Positions 34,804 to 44,202 of a stretch of DNA of 64,000 bases are shown here, in pieces. Origin of the DNA: Promethearchaeia archaeon (GTDB lineage Archaea; Asgardarchaeota; Lokiarchaeia; Sigyniarchaeales; SOKP01); contig JAHQWH010000226.1 of assembly GCA_029856105.1 (NCBI GenBank), positions 1 through 64,000 on the forward strand, read 5' to 3'. How positions within the stretch are numbered: position 1 is the first letter of the stretch; each line of letters begins with the position of its first letter. Under the pieces are notes generated by a model. It had not been told where the DNA came from. It did not search any database and worked only from the letters and a program-made list of their open reading frames with translations. The position numbers and the translations under genes are program-made.

Positions 34804-35505
34804 TTGGTTTCTAAGGAATACAAAAAGATAGAGCGCGTCGTTAATTTTATGAAAAAAGGTTTACAATCATTAAGTGACGATCTAGAAGACACAGTTAGCG
34901 GAATAAACGATTTTATAAAATCGTTAAATAAAGCGTTAAAGGATTTGAAAGATGTTTCATTAAAACCAGAGGTTCAAACTGTTAGTAGTTCCTCTAAACA
35001 AATTGTTGCTCCAGCAAGTGGAACGGCAAAGACTGCTGCTGCGAGCACATTATTTAGTTTACTTAGCGGTAGTTCCGGACCCGTTCAACAAGCACCCGCT
35101 GCTACTACAGCTAGCTTAGCTCCTGCAATTGGTGTCCCTCCCAAGAAACCAGGAAAAAGGAGTCCTCCAACAGCTCCAGTAGCTGGAGGACCTCCAAAGA
35201 GACCCGTAAAGGGTGGCCCTCCAAGGGCTCCAGTGGGCGGCGCCCCTCCTAAGCGTGCTAATCTACCACCCGCTCCAAAATTACCTCCAACATCTGGTGG
35301 ACCTCCACAAGCTCCTAATGCGGGAGTTGTTCAAGCACCATCATTTGCTAAAAGACCTGCACCTCCCGCCGCGCCCGTAGCAGGTGCCCCCCCTCGACCC
35401 GCAGTGCCCGTAGCAGCACCTAGCGCAGGAGGCGGCTTGAGTTCTTTACGTGATGAAATGTTAGAAGAGTTAAATCGCCTGAAGAAAATAATGAGAGGCG
35501 AATAA
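34804..35505 (+). CDS. Proline-rich protein with WH2-like C-terminal helix
   Basis: The 233-residue protein has three parts. Residues 1-60 are helical and charged. Residues 65-210 are low-complexity and dominated by Pro, Ala and Gly, with repeated G-G-P-P, G-A-P-P and P-P-K-R motifs. Residues 211-233 form a charged helix, S-L-R-D-E-M-L-E-E-L-N-R-L-K-K-I. That helix resembles the WH2 actin-binding motif (N-WASP A-L-L-D-Q-I-R-E-G-A-Q-L-K-K-V) with one extra residue, and also short coiled-coil oligomerisation helices. Poly-Pro stretches bind profilin or SH3-like domains in eukaryotes. An actin homologue lies two genes downstream on the same strand. A role in actin regulation is an inference from these facts. 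The start is TTG. Confidence 0.7.
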   Translation: MVSKEYKKIERVVNFMKKGLQSLSDDLEDTVSGINDFIKSLNKALKDLKDVSLKPEVQTVSSSSKQIVAPASGTAKTAAASTLFSLLSGSSGPVQQAPAATTASLAPAIGVPPKKPGKRSPPTAPVAGGPPKRPVKGGPPRAPVGGAPPKRANLPPAPKLPPTSGGPPQAPNAGVVQAPSFAKRPAPPAAPVAGAPPRPAVPVAAPSAGGGLSSLRDEMLEELNRLKKIMRGE

Positions 35506-35587
35506 AAACAATTAATTTCTCATAATTTTTTATTCTAACCACTATAATACGCAAAATTTTTAATCCTAAAACAAGAAGACATTACTT

Positions 35588-36334
35588 GTGGAGAGAAAAG
35601 ATTTTCTTGTAACTGAAAATGAAATTCCTATTGTTGTTCCTAAACGTTTAATGGTATTTGCGGGTCACCCAGATGACGAAATTGTTTCATGTGGTGGAAC
35701 AATTCTTAAATATCAAGCATTAGGCTCTGAAATCATTGTTGTAGTAGCTACAAGTGGGTTGGGTGGATACGCTAAAACGGCCCACAAGGAAGATATCTTA
35801 GAACAGCGAAAGCAAGAACTTGATTTAGTCCGAACTGCTTTAAAATGTAGAGTTATCGAATTAGGATACTCTGATTTGGAGGTTAAAAGAGAAATTATCT
35901 CTGAAGTGACAAATCTTATTAGAGACATCCGCCCTCAAGTGATTCTATTACCTCACTTCTCGGATTTTCATAGAGTTCATAGAACATTATCTTTAATTAC
36001 AAGAGAAGCTATTTATCATTGTTCGACGGGAAAAGCTTATGGAGGACACGAGAGGAACTGGACTCCGCTAGGAGCGTATTATTACGAATCTCCTTCTTGT
36101 AAATTTCAATATATAGAAGGTTCTGTCTTTATAATAGTCAATATTGAAAAATATTGGGTAGAAAAGAAAGAAATTTTTAATCGAGTTTATAAATCTCAGA
36201 AAGAAGTGTTAGAGCGAGTTTTGGATTGGGCAGAAGATACGTCAATTTTACGAGGTAACGAAATTAATTCAAAGTATGGAGAAGCTTATATTCCTATGAC
36301 AGAATACACTCCTTTGAAGATTTTATTAGTGTAA
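35588..36334 (+). CDS. PIG-L/LmbE family deacetylase
   Basis: The 248-residue protein has the PIG-L signature G-H-P-D-D-E (residues 26-31) and the later H-R-V-H motif (about 129-132) that complete the zinc site. Members remove N-acetyl groups from GlcNAc-containing lipids or small thiols and antibiotics. No membrane helix is present, so it would act in the cytosol or at the membrane surface. The gene lies between the proline-rich protein and actin genes with short gaps (about 80 and 70 bases), so they may be co-transcribed. The start is GTG. Confidence 0.9.
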   Translation: MERKDFLVTENEIPIVVPKRLMVFAGHPDDEIVSCGGTILKYQALGSEIIVVVATSGLGGYAKTAHKEDILEQRKQELDLVRTALKCRVIELGYSDLEVKREIISEVTNLIRDIRPQVILLPHFSDFHRVHRTLSLITREAIYHCSTGKAYGGHERNWTPLGAYYYESPSCKFQYIEGSVFIIVNIEKYWVEKKEIFNRVYKSQKEVLERVLDWAEDTSILRGNEINSKYGEAYIPMTEYTPLKILLV

Positions 36335-36403
36335 AAATAGATAGGTTAATTGGAGAATTCAAATAAAGTTATATTAATTAAATATTGTATAATAATAGAA
36401 ATA

Positions 36404-37519
36404 ATGGGCAATCTTACTGTTGTTTTGGATATTGGGCAGTTCTCGACTAAGGCCGGGTATGCTGGGGAAGATATGCCAACTCAAATCTTTTTTACGATAG
36501 TAGGAAAACCTAAGTATAGACAGATCGATTACGAATACGCGGGTATTAAACAAGACGAATATTATGTAGGAGACGAAATCCAATCAATAGGCTTGTATAA
36601 AGTTTTTTATCCAATTGATAAAGGAATAATCCAGGACTGGCTGTCGTTTGAAAAAATAATTGATTACATTTTCTACAATTTGAGAGTTGATCCAAGTTTA
36701 GTCAACGTTTTATTCGCCGTCCACCCATTGTTTCCACACGGGGATATAAAACGGCTATTTGAATTATTTTTAGAAAACTACCAGTGCAACGCGTTTTATC
36801 CCGTTTTAGACTCTATGCTTACTTTATACGCGGGAGGATTTCAAACAGGGTTAGTGGTTGAAATAGGGGATAGTATCACGAGAATAGTGCCAATTTACGA
36901 GGGATACAAGTTAGATCATGCAGTAAGGATACTTGAGATTGGTGGAAGAACTTTAACCAAGTATATGGAAAAAATATTAGGTGAAAGTGGCTTTTCAGCT
37001 GACTCTTCAATTAGAAAAGAACTGGTAAGAGCCCTCAAAGAAAAAGCTTGCTTCGTCTCGCTCGATTATAAAGAAGATTTAAAAAGAGCTGAACAGTATG
37101 AAAAAGAGTATTCTTTACCGGATGGTTCTACCATTTCTTTGAGTAAAGAAAGATTTGCCGTGCCTGAGCTTTTTTTTAATCCATCATTAGAATTGGAAGA
37201 AGATTCTTTAACAGAGGCTATTATGGATGTAATCGACATGTGTGACGTCGATATCCGAGCAGACTTATTGAACAACATTTTTTTATCGGGAGGATCGTCT
37301 CTATTTCCGAATTTCAAATCTAGAATGTATCAAGAATTAGAATTTGAATTAGCACGGAGGAAAAAAAAGAACCAAATTATCAAAATAATAGCACCTAGGG
37401 AACGAGTATTCTCTGTTTGGGTTGGTGGTTCAATCTTAGCTACCATTCCTGAATTTCAAAGTAATTGGGTAACGCGTGCAAAATATTTTAAAGATGGTAT
37501 TCCTGAGAATCTTTTATAG
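36404..37519 (+). CDS. Actin-family protein (divergent Asgard actin/Arp)
   Basis: The 371-residue protein aligns with eukaryotic actin from end to end. Phosphate-1 loop D-I-G-Q-F-S-T-K-A-G-Y-A-G lies at residues 9-21, Y-V-G-D-E-I-Q-S near 54, G-I-I-Q-D-W near 74, I-G-D-S-I-T at 154-159, I-V-P-I-Y-E-G near 161, S-G-G-S-S-L-F-P near 295 and S-V-W-V-G-G-S-I-L-A near 337. It should bind ATP and polymerise or join actin filaments. The positions of actin Gln137 and His161, which support ATP hydrolysis, are Asp136 and Arg160, and Asp154 is Glu153. The C-terminus lacks the K-C-F tail. The ATG at 36404 matches the actin N-terminus; a TTG 18 codons upstream is unlikely. Confidence 0.93.
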   Translation: MGNLTVVLDIGQFSTKAGYAGEDMPTQIFFTIVGKPKYRQIDYEYAGIKQDEYYVGDEIQSIGLYKVFYPIDKGIIQDWLSFEKIIDYIFYNLRVDPSLVNVLFAVHPLFPHGDIKRLFELFLENYQCNAFYPVLDSMLTLYAGGFQTGLVVEIGDSITRIVPIYEGYKLDHAVRILEIGGRTLTKYMEKILGESGFSADSSIRKELVRALKEKACFVSLDYKEDLKRAEQYEKEYSLPDGSTISLSKERFAVPELFFNPSLELEEDSLTEAIMDVIDMCDVDIRADLLNNIFLSGGSSLFPNFKSRMYQELEFELARRKKKNQIIKIIAPRERVFSVWVGGSILATIPEFQSNWVTRAKYFKDGIPENLL

Positions 37520-37543
37520 TCGATAGTTCAAGATAGTCTGTAC

Positions 37544-37551
37544 TCTTTTTT
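37544..37551 (+). terminator. Poly-T stretch after the actin gene
   Basis: CTTTTTTA about 25 bases after the actin stop, followed by more T-rich sequence, is a plausible terminator for the proline-rich/PIG-L/actin run. Confidence 0.35.
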
Positions 37552-37658
37552 AATTGTATTTTTATGATAAGCGTATTACAAGCGTATTACAATTTATTAA
37601 AACTATTACTTGGGTATTATATCTTAGTATAATATAATCTTAAGTGGTGTTTTTAAAT

Positions 37659-38027
37659 ATGGAATTAGGTCCTCCAAATAATAGTTTTGAACAAACTAAA
37701 ATCCTGAAAAAATATTACAAACCAGATTACTCTCAATTGTTTAATAAAATTAAAGAAATTAAAGCCCCTATCAAAAAAGAAATATTAATCGGGCTAATTG
37801 ATGGCGTTTGGCATTCGGAATTAGATTTAATAAGGATCGCAAAAAAACAACAAAGATACATGGGTGCCGTTACTCTTGGAACGATGATCCATTCTTTAAA
37901 TAACAGTTTAAAAAACGACTATGTTGAGAAGAAAGTCGTGAATGGAAAACTATTTTACAAAATTTCTGACAATTACGTAGGTCTAACTCGAGCTGCTTAT
38001 AACAAATATAATTTCAAAATGGATTAG
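37659..38027 (+). CDS. Small soluble protein, possible winged-helix regulator
   Basis: The 122-residue protein is basic and helical. The segment I-L-I-G-L-I-D-G-V-W-H-S-E-L-D-L-I-R-I-A-K followed by a helix and a short strand pair (V-V-N-G-K-L-F-Y-K-I) resembles a winged-helix DNA-binding domain, with the last segment as wing. No specific family is recognised. GGTG nine bases before the ATG at 37659 supports the start; a GTG five codons earlier belongs to that motif. It follows the actin gene by about 140 bases. Confidence 0.55.
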   Translation: MELGPPNNSFEQTKILKKYYKPDYSQLFNKIKEIKAPIKKEILIGLIDGVWHSELDLIRIAKKQQRYMGAVTLGTMIHSLNNSLKNDYVEKKVVNGKLFYKISDNYVGLTRAAYNKYNFKMD

Positions 38028-38052
38028 TAGTAGTAAAATCTTTTTATCCTTA

Positions 38053-38063
38053 TTCTTTTTTTT
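38053..38063 (+). terminator. Poly-T terminator of the small winged-helix-like gene
   Basis: TTCTTTTTTTT occurs about 25 bases after the stop codon, just before the converging topoisomerase gene. Confidence 0.4.
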
Positions 38064-38068
38064 GATGC

Positions 38069-40258
38069 TTATCTTTTCACGCACTGTTCATTTAAAATTT
38101 TATGAGTTTCGCAATTAGAACAAAACCCATTAAAAACAGAAGCGTTCTTAAAGCTATCGTTCCAACATTTTGGACAAATATAATACGGTAAAGGTTTACC
38201 GTTCTTTCGTTTCACGATTTTAAAAGTATTAAAACCACATATTGAGCAGAATGAGGCTTTTAATATAGTAATTCTACCCGTTTTGGGAACGGAAAGGTAA
38301 GTTTTGCAATTTGTATCTGAACATACGAGAAATCTTTTCTTTTGTGAGGTCGTAATTAGCTTCATTGGATATTTTTTACAGGTTGGGCAATTAGCAGTAG
38401 TTTGTGGAAACTTTTTTTGTTTAAACTCCTGTTGCATTGCCGTTTTTAAATTTGTTTTAACGCTATCAAATCTTAAAGTAATAGCATTTCTGTTGTTAAG
38501 AAATTTATCAAACAATTCAAGAAAAATTTTTTTAACAATTTTTATCACTTCTTCTTTAGTCTTTCTTTGTTCCTTTATGTCTTCGAGTAATTTTTCCACA
38601 AATCGCGTAAATTCAGGTTTTAAGAAGGGCAGCCATACTTTTATTAACTCTATTATTATAAATTTGCCCCACTCCGTAGTTTTGAAATGATTTTTGTTAG
38701 TTCGCAAGATTAATTTTCGATCTATAAGAATTTTAATTATAGTTGGACGAGTCGATTTGGTTCCTAAATGTTCTCTCTCCATTAATTTCAAAAGAGTAGT
38801 ATCAGAATATTTTGGGGGGGGCTGAGTTTCCTTAGCGTTTAATTGAATATTTTTAATTGGAAGTTGTTTTGCTTCGATTTCTATCGTTGGTTGATAGCTT
38901 TTCTTTAAAAAGGGTGCGATTTCGTAAAAACCACTTGAGACTAACGAAACCAACCGCGATGTAAATGGTTCTACTTTTATTGATATTTTTAAAATTGTCC
39001 TCGATTCTTCTGCTTGTTCTCCGAAAAGAGCTAAATAATGTCGAGCTAACAAGTCGTAAACTCTTTTTTGAATGTTATTTTCAAATTTAGAACTATTTTG
39101 TTCCAAGCTCTCTAAAGGAGTAATGGGAGGATGATCTCCGGCGTCAACTTTCCCAATTGTAGGCATTAGGCGTTTTTTAGTTAGCAATTTTAAAGTGTAA
39201 GTTCCATAGTTAGTGTGAAGTTTGAGCTTATCTAAGTATTGAGTATGGTTAAAGTTTGCTTGGTATTTATCGCTATCAGTCCTAGGATAAGAAATTATCT
39301 TATTTAAGTAGAGCGCGTTCATGGCGTTCATGGCAGCATTTGCGCTAATCTTTAGCCTCCTAGTTAATAAAACTAGCGCCTTCGAAGTATTTAAAGGCGT
39401 CGGAGGGTTTATAACATTAGTATTTTTACTAGTACTCAAAACTACAGCAATTTTTTCATTTCTTATTTTCTGATGGATATTTTTTGCTTCAAGTTCTTTC
39501 TCTTTAATAAAAGGGTTCTTATCGTGGAAGGCTTTTATTATATGGGTTTTATGGCTTAAATTCGCTTCTATTGTCCAATATGGTTCAGGTACAAATCGCT
39601 CTATTTCTTGGTCCCTTAAGAATATTAAATAGAGCAAAGACGTCTGTACCCTTCCTATCGACACAAATTTAGCGTTAATCTCGTTTAATAAAGGTCTAAA
39701 CGTATTTGTGACCTCTCTCGTGCTTGAAAACCCGATTACTGCGTCAATAATGGCTCTTGCCTCGCCTGTTTCACCCCAACTCCACTTGGGATTTATCAAA
39801 TTAGAATATTTAGAAACAATCTCTTTTTTTTGTAACGAACTTAACCACAGCTGACGCACTTTAATAGCTTTATTAGCTTTCTTTACAAACGGTAAGGCAT
39901 CAAAAAGCCCAATGTTACATCCCTCAATATCCGCATCGGTACCGATTACGCATTCGTCGCATAATTTAGCATATTCTTTTAACGCGCTAATATATGGTCT
40001 AGCATAACTTATGGATGCTTTTTCAATCGAACTTGGATTAGTAATTATTTCCCTAGGATTAGATTTCGTCCAGCTTTTAAATTGATCGGTGTTTTTATAC
40101 TCTAAAATATGTCCTCGAAGAGGAACAACGTAAATATCTTTAGAATTTACCCGATATACTTTCAAGAATTTTGTTTTGTTTATAATCGTTACAGGACCTA
40201 ATGCTTCAGCTATAGCCTTTGCTGCTTTATTTTTTTCCGATATTATTAAAATCGTCAT
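38069..40258 (-). CDS. topA: DNA topoisomerase I (type IA)
   Basis: The 729-residue enzyme opens with a Toprim domain (S-E-K-N-K-A-A-K-A-I-A, then G-T-D-A-D-I-E-G) and has the catalytic tyrosine in S-Y-P-R-T-D-S (Tyr324). A T-R-P-T-I-I motif occurs near residue 505. The C-terminus holds zinc-ribbon cysteines: C-P-T-C with C-S-D-T-N-C, C-S-I-C with C-P-K-C, and C-S-N-C. It relaxes negatively supercoiled DNA through a 5'-phosphotyrosine intermediate. The plan fits archaeal topoisomerases of the TopIA/Top3 group; the domain alone does not decide which. Confidence 0.93.
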   Translation of the reverse strand: MTILIISEKNKAAKAIAEALGPVTIINKTKFLKVYRVNSKDIYVVPLRGHILEYKNTDQFKSWTKSNPREIITNPSSIEKASISYARPYISALKEYAKLCDECVIGTDADIEGCNIGLFDALPFVKKANKAIKVRQLWLSSLQKKEIVSKYSNLINPKWSWGETGEARAIIDAVIGFSSTREVTNTFRPLLNEINAKFVSIGRVQTSLLYLIFLRDQEIERFVPEPYWTIEANLSHKTHIIKAFHDKNPFIKEKELEAKNIHQKIRNEKIAVVLSTSKNTNVINPPTPLNTSKALVLLTRRLKISANAAMNAMNALYLNKIISYPRTDSDKYQANFNHTQYLDKLKLHTNYGTYTLKLLTKKRLMPTIGKVDAGDHPPITPLESLEQNSSKFENNIQKRVYDLLARHYLALFGEQAEESRTILKISIKVEPFTSRLVSLVSSGFYEIAPFLKKSYQPTIEIEAKQLPIKNIQLNAKETQPPPKYSDTTLLKLMEREHLGTKSTRPTIIKILIDRKLILRTNKNHFKTTEWGKFIIIELIKVWLPFLKPEFTRFVEKLLEDIKEQRKTKEEVIKIVKKIFLELFDKFLNNRNAITLRFDSVKTNLKTAMQQEFKQKKFPQTTANCPTCKKYPMKLITTSQKKRFLVCSDTNCKTYLSVPKTGRITILKASFCSICGFNTFKIVKRKNGKPLPYYICPKCWNDSFKNASVFNGFCSNCETHKILNEQCVKR

Positions 40259-40471
40259 TAAAGTGTTTTTCTTTTGCTAAATTCGCTTTTATCTTAATGT
40301 AATTTCATTCTATTATAAAAGTTAACAGAAACTTAAATTACTAATTGCTTGATTGTTTATAAATGAAAAGTTTCAAGAGAAATAAGATGACTTACCTTAT
40401 TATAATTTTTTATTATGTATTTATTATTTTCACTACTTAGCTATCAATAACCAGATTAGGGTTCAAATTTA

Positions 40472-43400
40472 TTACTTTGGTAAGGTAAAACTAATCTCGG
40501 CTCCCTTATCCCTTCCTTCTGATTCCACCCAGATTTTACCACCGTGTACTTCAATCATTCCTTTACAAATATAAAGACCTAATCCACTCCCTTTCTCAAA
40601 AGCAGAATAGCTTTCAGTAGCTTGACCAATTGTAACAAATTTACCAAATAATTTCTCAATTTCTTTTAGAGTTAACCCTTTTCCGTGGTCCTTTATTTTA
40701 AAAAGAAAATTTTGGTTTTCTTCCAAAACCTTAATGTTAATTATACTATCGTTAGGAGAAAATTTCACGGCATTTGATAATATATTCGAGAAAACTTGCG
40801 CGATTCTAAATCGATCCACTATTAGTTCAAGATCCTCGGAGACATTTAAGTTTATAGCTATTTTTTTTTGATTTATTTGGTATTCTAATTCAGAAAGACA
40901 ATCTCTTATTATATCGTAAATGTTCTCGACTTTCTTAATTATCTCTATTTTGCCCGCATCAATTTTCATTACATCCAATAACCGATTTATGTAATTTTCC
41001 AAACGAGCTACGTTGCTTAATACTCGATTTAAATCTTCTTTAATATCATCTTTTAAATCTTTCTCTCTTAATAATATTAAATCGATATAACCCCCAACAG
41101 AAATTAACGGTGTTTTTAAGTCGTGAGCGGCGATGCTAATAAAATCGGTTTTTAATCTATCTAATTCTTTTAGTTCTATATTTTGCTGCCTTAAGATTCG
41201 CTCGGATTCTTTTAATTTCTCTTCTGCGATTTTTTTATCGTTTATATCTTGTATTATGGCCTGAATCATTAATTCACCACCAATTTCAATAGTGGATAAT
41301 TCAGATTCGACCCAAATCATTTTGTTATCTTTATTAAATATTTGTATGGCTGAAGGTTTCATCACGATATTCGTCGGGTCTCTCTTACGATCTAGTTCTT
41401 GAAGCGTTCTCAATCCTGGTTTTGTTTCTGAAGGAAAAATGTTTGAAAGTTTTAAATAATTCTTACCTATAAGATCATCTTTTTTAAAACCGAACAATTT
41501 AGAAGTTGTAGAATTAATATCAATAATTTTACCATTAGTGTTTAAGAGCGCAATACTGAACGGTGAGTTTTCAAATAAATGCCGATATTTCCGTTCAGAT
41601 TCTCTTAACTCCTTCGTTCTTTCAAAAATTATTTTCTCAAGTTCTCTATTTAATATTTTTAATTCTTCTTCAGACTTCTGTAATTTTAAGGCAGCTTCTT
41701 TCTTTTCTGTAATGTTCTGAATTAAGACTTGTATCAAAGTTTCATTTCCTAACTTAATTTTAGACGCTCGTATGTTAATCCATTTTTCTACTTTATCTGC
41801 GCGAGTCATTTTAAATTCCAATGGTTTTACTCTCTCGTTCTTGATAAAGCTTTCAAGTTTGCTTTTTAAAAGCGGAATAAAATATTCTGGACGATCGAAT
41901 AAAGTTAAAAATTCTATAAAATTCTTTCCAATAAGGTCATCTCTCTTGTATTCTGAGAGTAATATATTCATAGTCGAATTACAGTCAATTATTACTCCCT
42001 TTAAATTCACTATCCATATGGAAAACGGAGAGCTTTCAAACAAGTGTCGATATTTTTTCTCCGACATAATTAAGTTTTGTTCCGCTTGTTTACGGGCGGT
42101 TATATCTCTGGCAAAACTTATAGCTCTATTAATTTTTCCGTCTTTTTTCAAAGGAACCGCATTTATCTCATATTCATAAATTTCACCTAGAGTGTTTTTT
42201 GCAGTAGTTTCAAGATCTTTTATTATTTTACCTGCTCTCAGTTCATTAATTTTAGCCTTTAAATCTTCGAGATTTTCTCCAGCAAAAAAATCTAGAACTT
42301 GTTTATTTTTTGCATCGTTTAAACTAATTTTTGTTTTCTCTAGAAATGCTTGATTGGCATCTAATATGTTTCCTTTTAAATCAGTGAGATATACTAAATT
42401 AGGGCTGGCATTAAAAATTGTGTGGTATTTTTCTTCTGATTCTTTAATTCTTTTATCGGCTTCTTTGCGTTCTGTAATATCCCTTCCGATAATTATTCCT
42501 TTAATCTTACCATCTTTATCTTTAAAAGTGTTTCCTTTAACTTCTATCCATATCCAACGATTATTTTTATGTTTAATTCTTACCTCTAAAACGCCTTTGC
42601 CCGTATCGAGACCTTCAACCATCGTTTTAATCGCAATTTTTTTATCGTCAGGATGAATTATTGCTAGAACTGATTTTCCAATAATTTCCTTATAGGTATA
42701 ACCTAATGTCCTTTGCCACGGTTGTTCGTTTACGTATTCAAATTGAAGGTTTTGATTTAAAATACTAATCAAATCATAAGCATTCTCTGATATCAATTCG
42801 TATCTTTCTTCTGAGCGTTTAAGTTTTTCTTCTAAAACAATTTTCTCGGTAAAGTTTTGCACCATTCCAAAAAAACCAGATTTAGCACCTTTAGCATCGT
42901 ATTTCAAATATCCTGATGAATTTACTACGATTTTTTGGCCATTTTTGTGAAAAAACTCAAACTGGAAATTGCGTTGCCCTACCTCTGTTTTATAAACTTG
43001 GTTATAGAAGTTAAGCACTTTTTTCCTATTGAATTCATCTGACATATTTTGATAACTTTTCCCAAGTAATTCTTCTTTTGAATAACCCCCCATTTCGCAA
43101 AAGGATTCATTTAAAAATGTAAAATTTCCTTTTAAATCAACTTCATAATATCCTTCTTTAATGTTTTCTAATATGTTCCTATATTTAATTTCGGATTCTT
43201 TTATCTTTTGCTCAGCTTTCATTCTATTAGTGATATTGTTATAAGTGCATAAAATTCCTCCTACGATATCCCCTTCGAGATTATGAAGCGGTACTCGATT
43301 TATCTCAAACCACGCTTTGCTTCCATCGCTTAACATCCACGATTCAATCTTCTCTTCACTTTGATTATTTTTCATAACTCTTTTTTCATTTTCTTGAACA

Positions 43401-44056
43401 GATTTTAAGTTAGCTTTTGCCCATGGTAAGTTTTCATCTTCATCAGTTTTTCCGACAATAAAATCAGGATCTTCAATATTATTTACTAAAGCAAAATTTT
43501 GGTTACAACCCAGATATGTTAGATTTTTATCTTTCCAATAAATTAATTGAGGGATATTATCGATAACAGAGTCTAACATCTCACGCGATCTTTGAAACGA
43601 TGTTTTTTCATCTTTAGTTTGCAATAGTTTCCAGAATCGAAGCTCTGGCATGGTTTCTGCTAATCTCCTTAAGTTAGATTCCCGCTTAAACCAGTCTTCT
43701 TCTTTTTGTTTAAATTTAGAGATGTCTCGAGAAATTATTAATATTTTAGCTTTTTCAGTGTCGCTAATAAATCGTTTTCCTTTTAATTCGTAATAAACAT
43801 ATCCTTCATCTTGACGAATCCTTATCTGCTCGCTTGCTTTTCCCGCTTTTAAGATGTTTTGAAGAAAATTCAAACCACGATCTAAATCGGCGTAATAAAA
43901 ATTATCTAATATTTTTTGAGCTAAACAGGAGTAGCCTAATTTCTTCAAATGGACTTCTTCATTAACGTATTCACATTCAAAGTTTTCATTTAAAATAAAA
44001 ATTAAATCATCAAAATTTTCTATAAGAATATCTCCAAAATCGGAAACTGATGCCAT
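40472..44056 (-). CDS. Soluble multi-PAS sensor histidine kinase
   Basis: The 1194-residue protein has about seven PAS domains (around residues 10-125, 150-285, 290-410, 415-535, 540-660, 668-795, 830-950), many ended by a D-I-T-x-R/E-K-K-x-A-E type PAC segment. A histidine kinase core follows: H-box A-A-H-D-L-K-T-P (His978), N-box N-I-L-S-N-A-V-K-F, G1 D-H-G-K-G and G2 G-S-G-L-G-L-Y. No transmembrane helix or receiver domain is present, so signals are probably cytosolic (redox, light or small ligands). No response regulator gene lies next to it. GAGGT upstream supports the start. Confidence 0.92.
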   Translation of the reverse strand: MASVSDFGDILIENFDDLIFILNENFECEYVNEEVHLKKLGYSCLAQKILDNFYYADLDRGLNFLQNILKAGKASEQIRIRQDEGYVYYELKGKRFISDTEKAKILIISRDISKFKQKEEDWFKRESNLRRLAETMPELRFWKLLQTKDEKTSFQRSREMLDSVIDNIPQLIYWKDKNLTYLGCNQNFALVNNIEDPDFIVGKTDEDENLPWAKANLKSVQENEKRVMKNNQSEEKIESWMLSDGSKAWFEINRVPLHNLEGDIVGGILCTYNNITNRMKAEQKIKESEIKYRNILENIKEGYYEVDLKGNFTFLNESFCEMGGYSKEELLGKSYQNMSDEFNRKKVLNFYNQVYKTEVGQRNFQFEFFHKNGQKIVVNSSGYLKYDAKGAKSGFFGMVQNFTEKIVLEEKLKRSEERYELISENAYDLISILNQNLQFEYVNEQPWQRTLGYTYKEIIGKSVLAIIHPDDKKIAIKTMVEGLDTGKGVLEVRIKHKNNRWIWIEVKGNTFKDKDGKIKGIIIGRDITERKEADKRIKESEEKYHTIFNASPNLVYLTDLKGNILDANQAFLEKTKISLNDAKNKQVLDFFAGENLEDLKAKINELRAGKIIKDLETTAKNTLGEIYEYEINAVPLKKDGKINRAISFARDITARKQAEQNLIMSEKKYRHLFESSPFSIWIVNLKGVIIDCNSTMNILLSEYKRDDLIGKNFIEFLTLFDRPEYFIPLLKSKLESFIKNERVKPLEFKMTRADKVEKWINIRASKIKLGNETLIQVLIQNITEKKEAALKLQKSEEELKILNRELEKIIFERTKELRESERKYRHLFENSPFSIALLNTNGKIIDINSTTSKLFGFKKDDLIGKNYLKLSNIFPSETKPGLRTLQELDRKRDPTNIVMKPSAIQIFNKDNKMIWVESELSTIEIGGELMIQAIIQDINDKKIAEEKLKESERILRQQNIELKELDRLKTDFISIAAHDLKTPLISVGGYIDLILLREKDLKDDIKEDLNRVLSNVARLENYINRLLDVMKIDAGKIEIIKKVENIYDIIRDCLSELEYQINQKKIAINLNVSEDLELIVDRFRIAQVFSNILSNAVKFSPNDSIINIKVLEENQNFLFKIKDHGKGLTLKEIEKLFGKFVTIGQATESYSAFEKGSGLGLYICKGMIEVHGGKIWVESEGRDKGAEISFTLPK

Positions 44057-44202
44057 ATTTCGTAAAAACCTCTTTAAGATAGTAGAAACTAAATACTTAT
44101 GTTATATTTTAGTAAATATTTCTAATAATGTTAACCTTTTAGTAAAAATATAAAAGAGATTTTTCTAATCTGAAATTATAGAAAGGAAATAAAAATTACA
44201 TC

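Noticed and set aside
36350-36403. N-terminal extension of the actin homologue from a TTG
   Set aside because: The added residues have no counterpart in actin, and M-G-N-L-T-V-V-L-D starts exactly where actin does.
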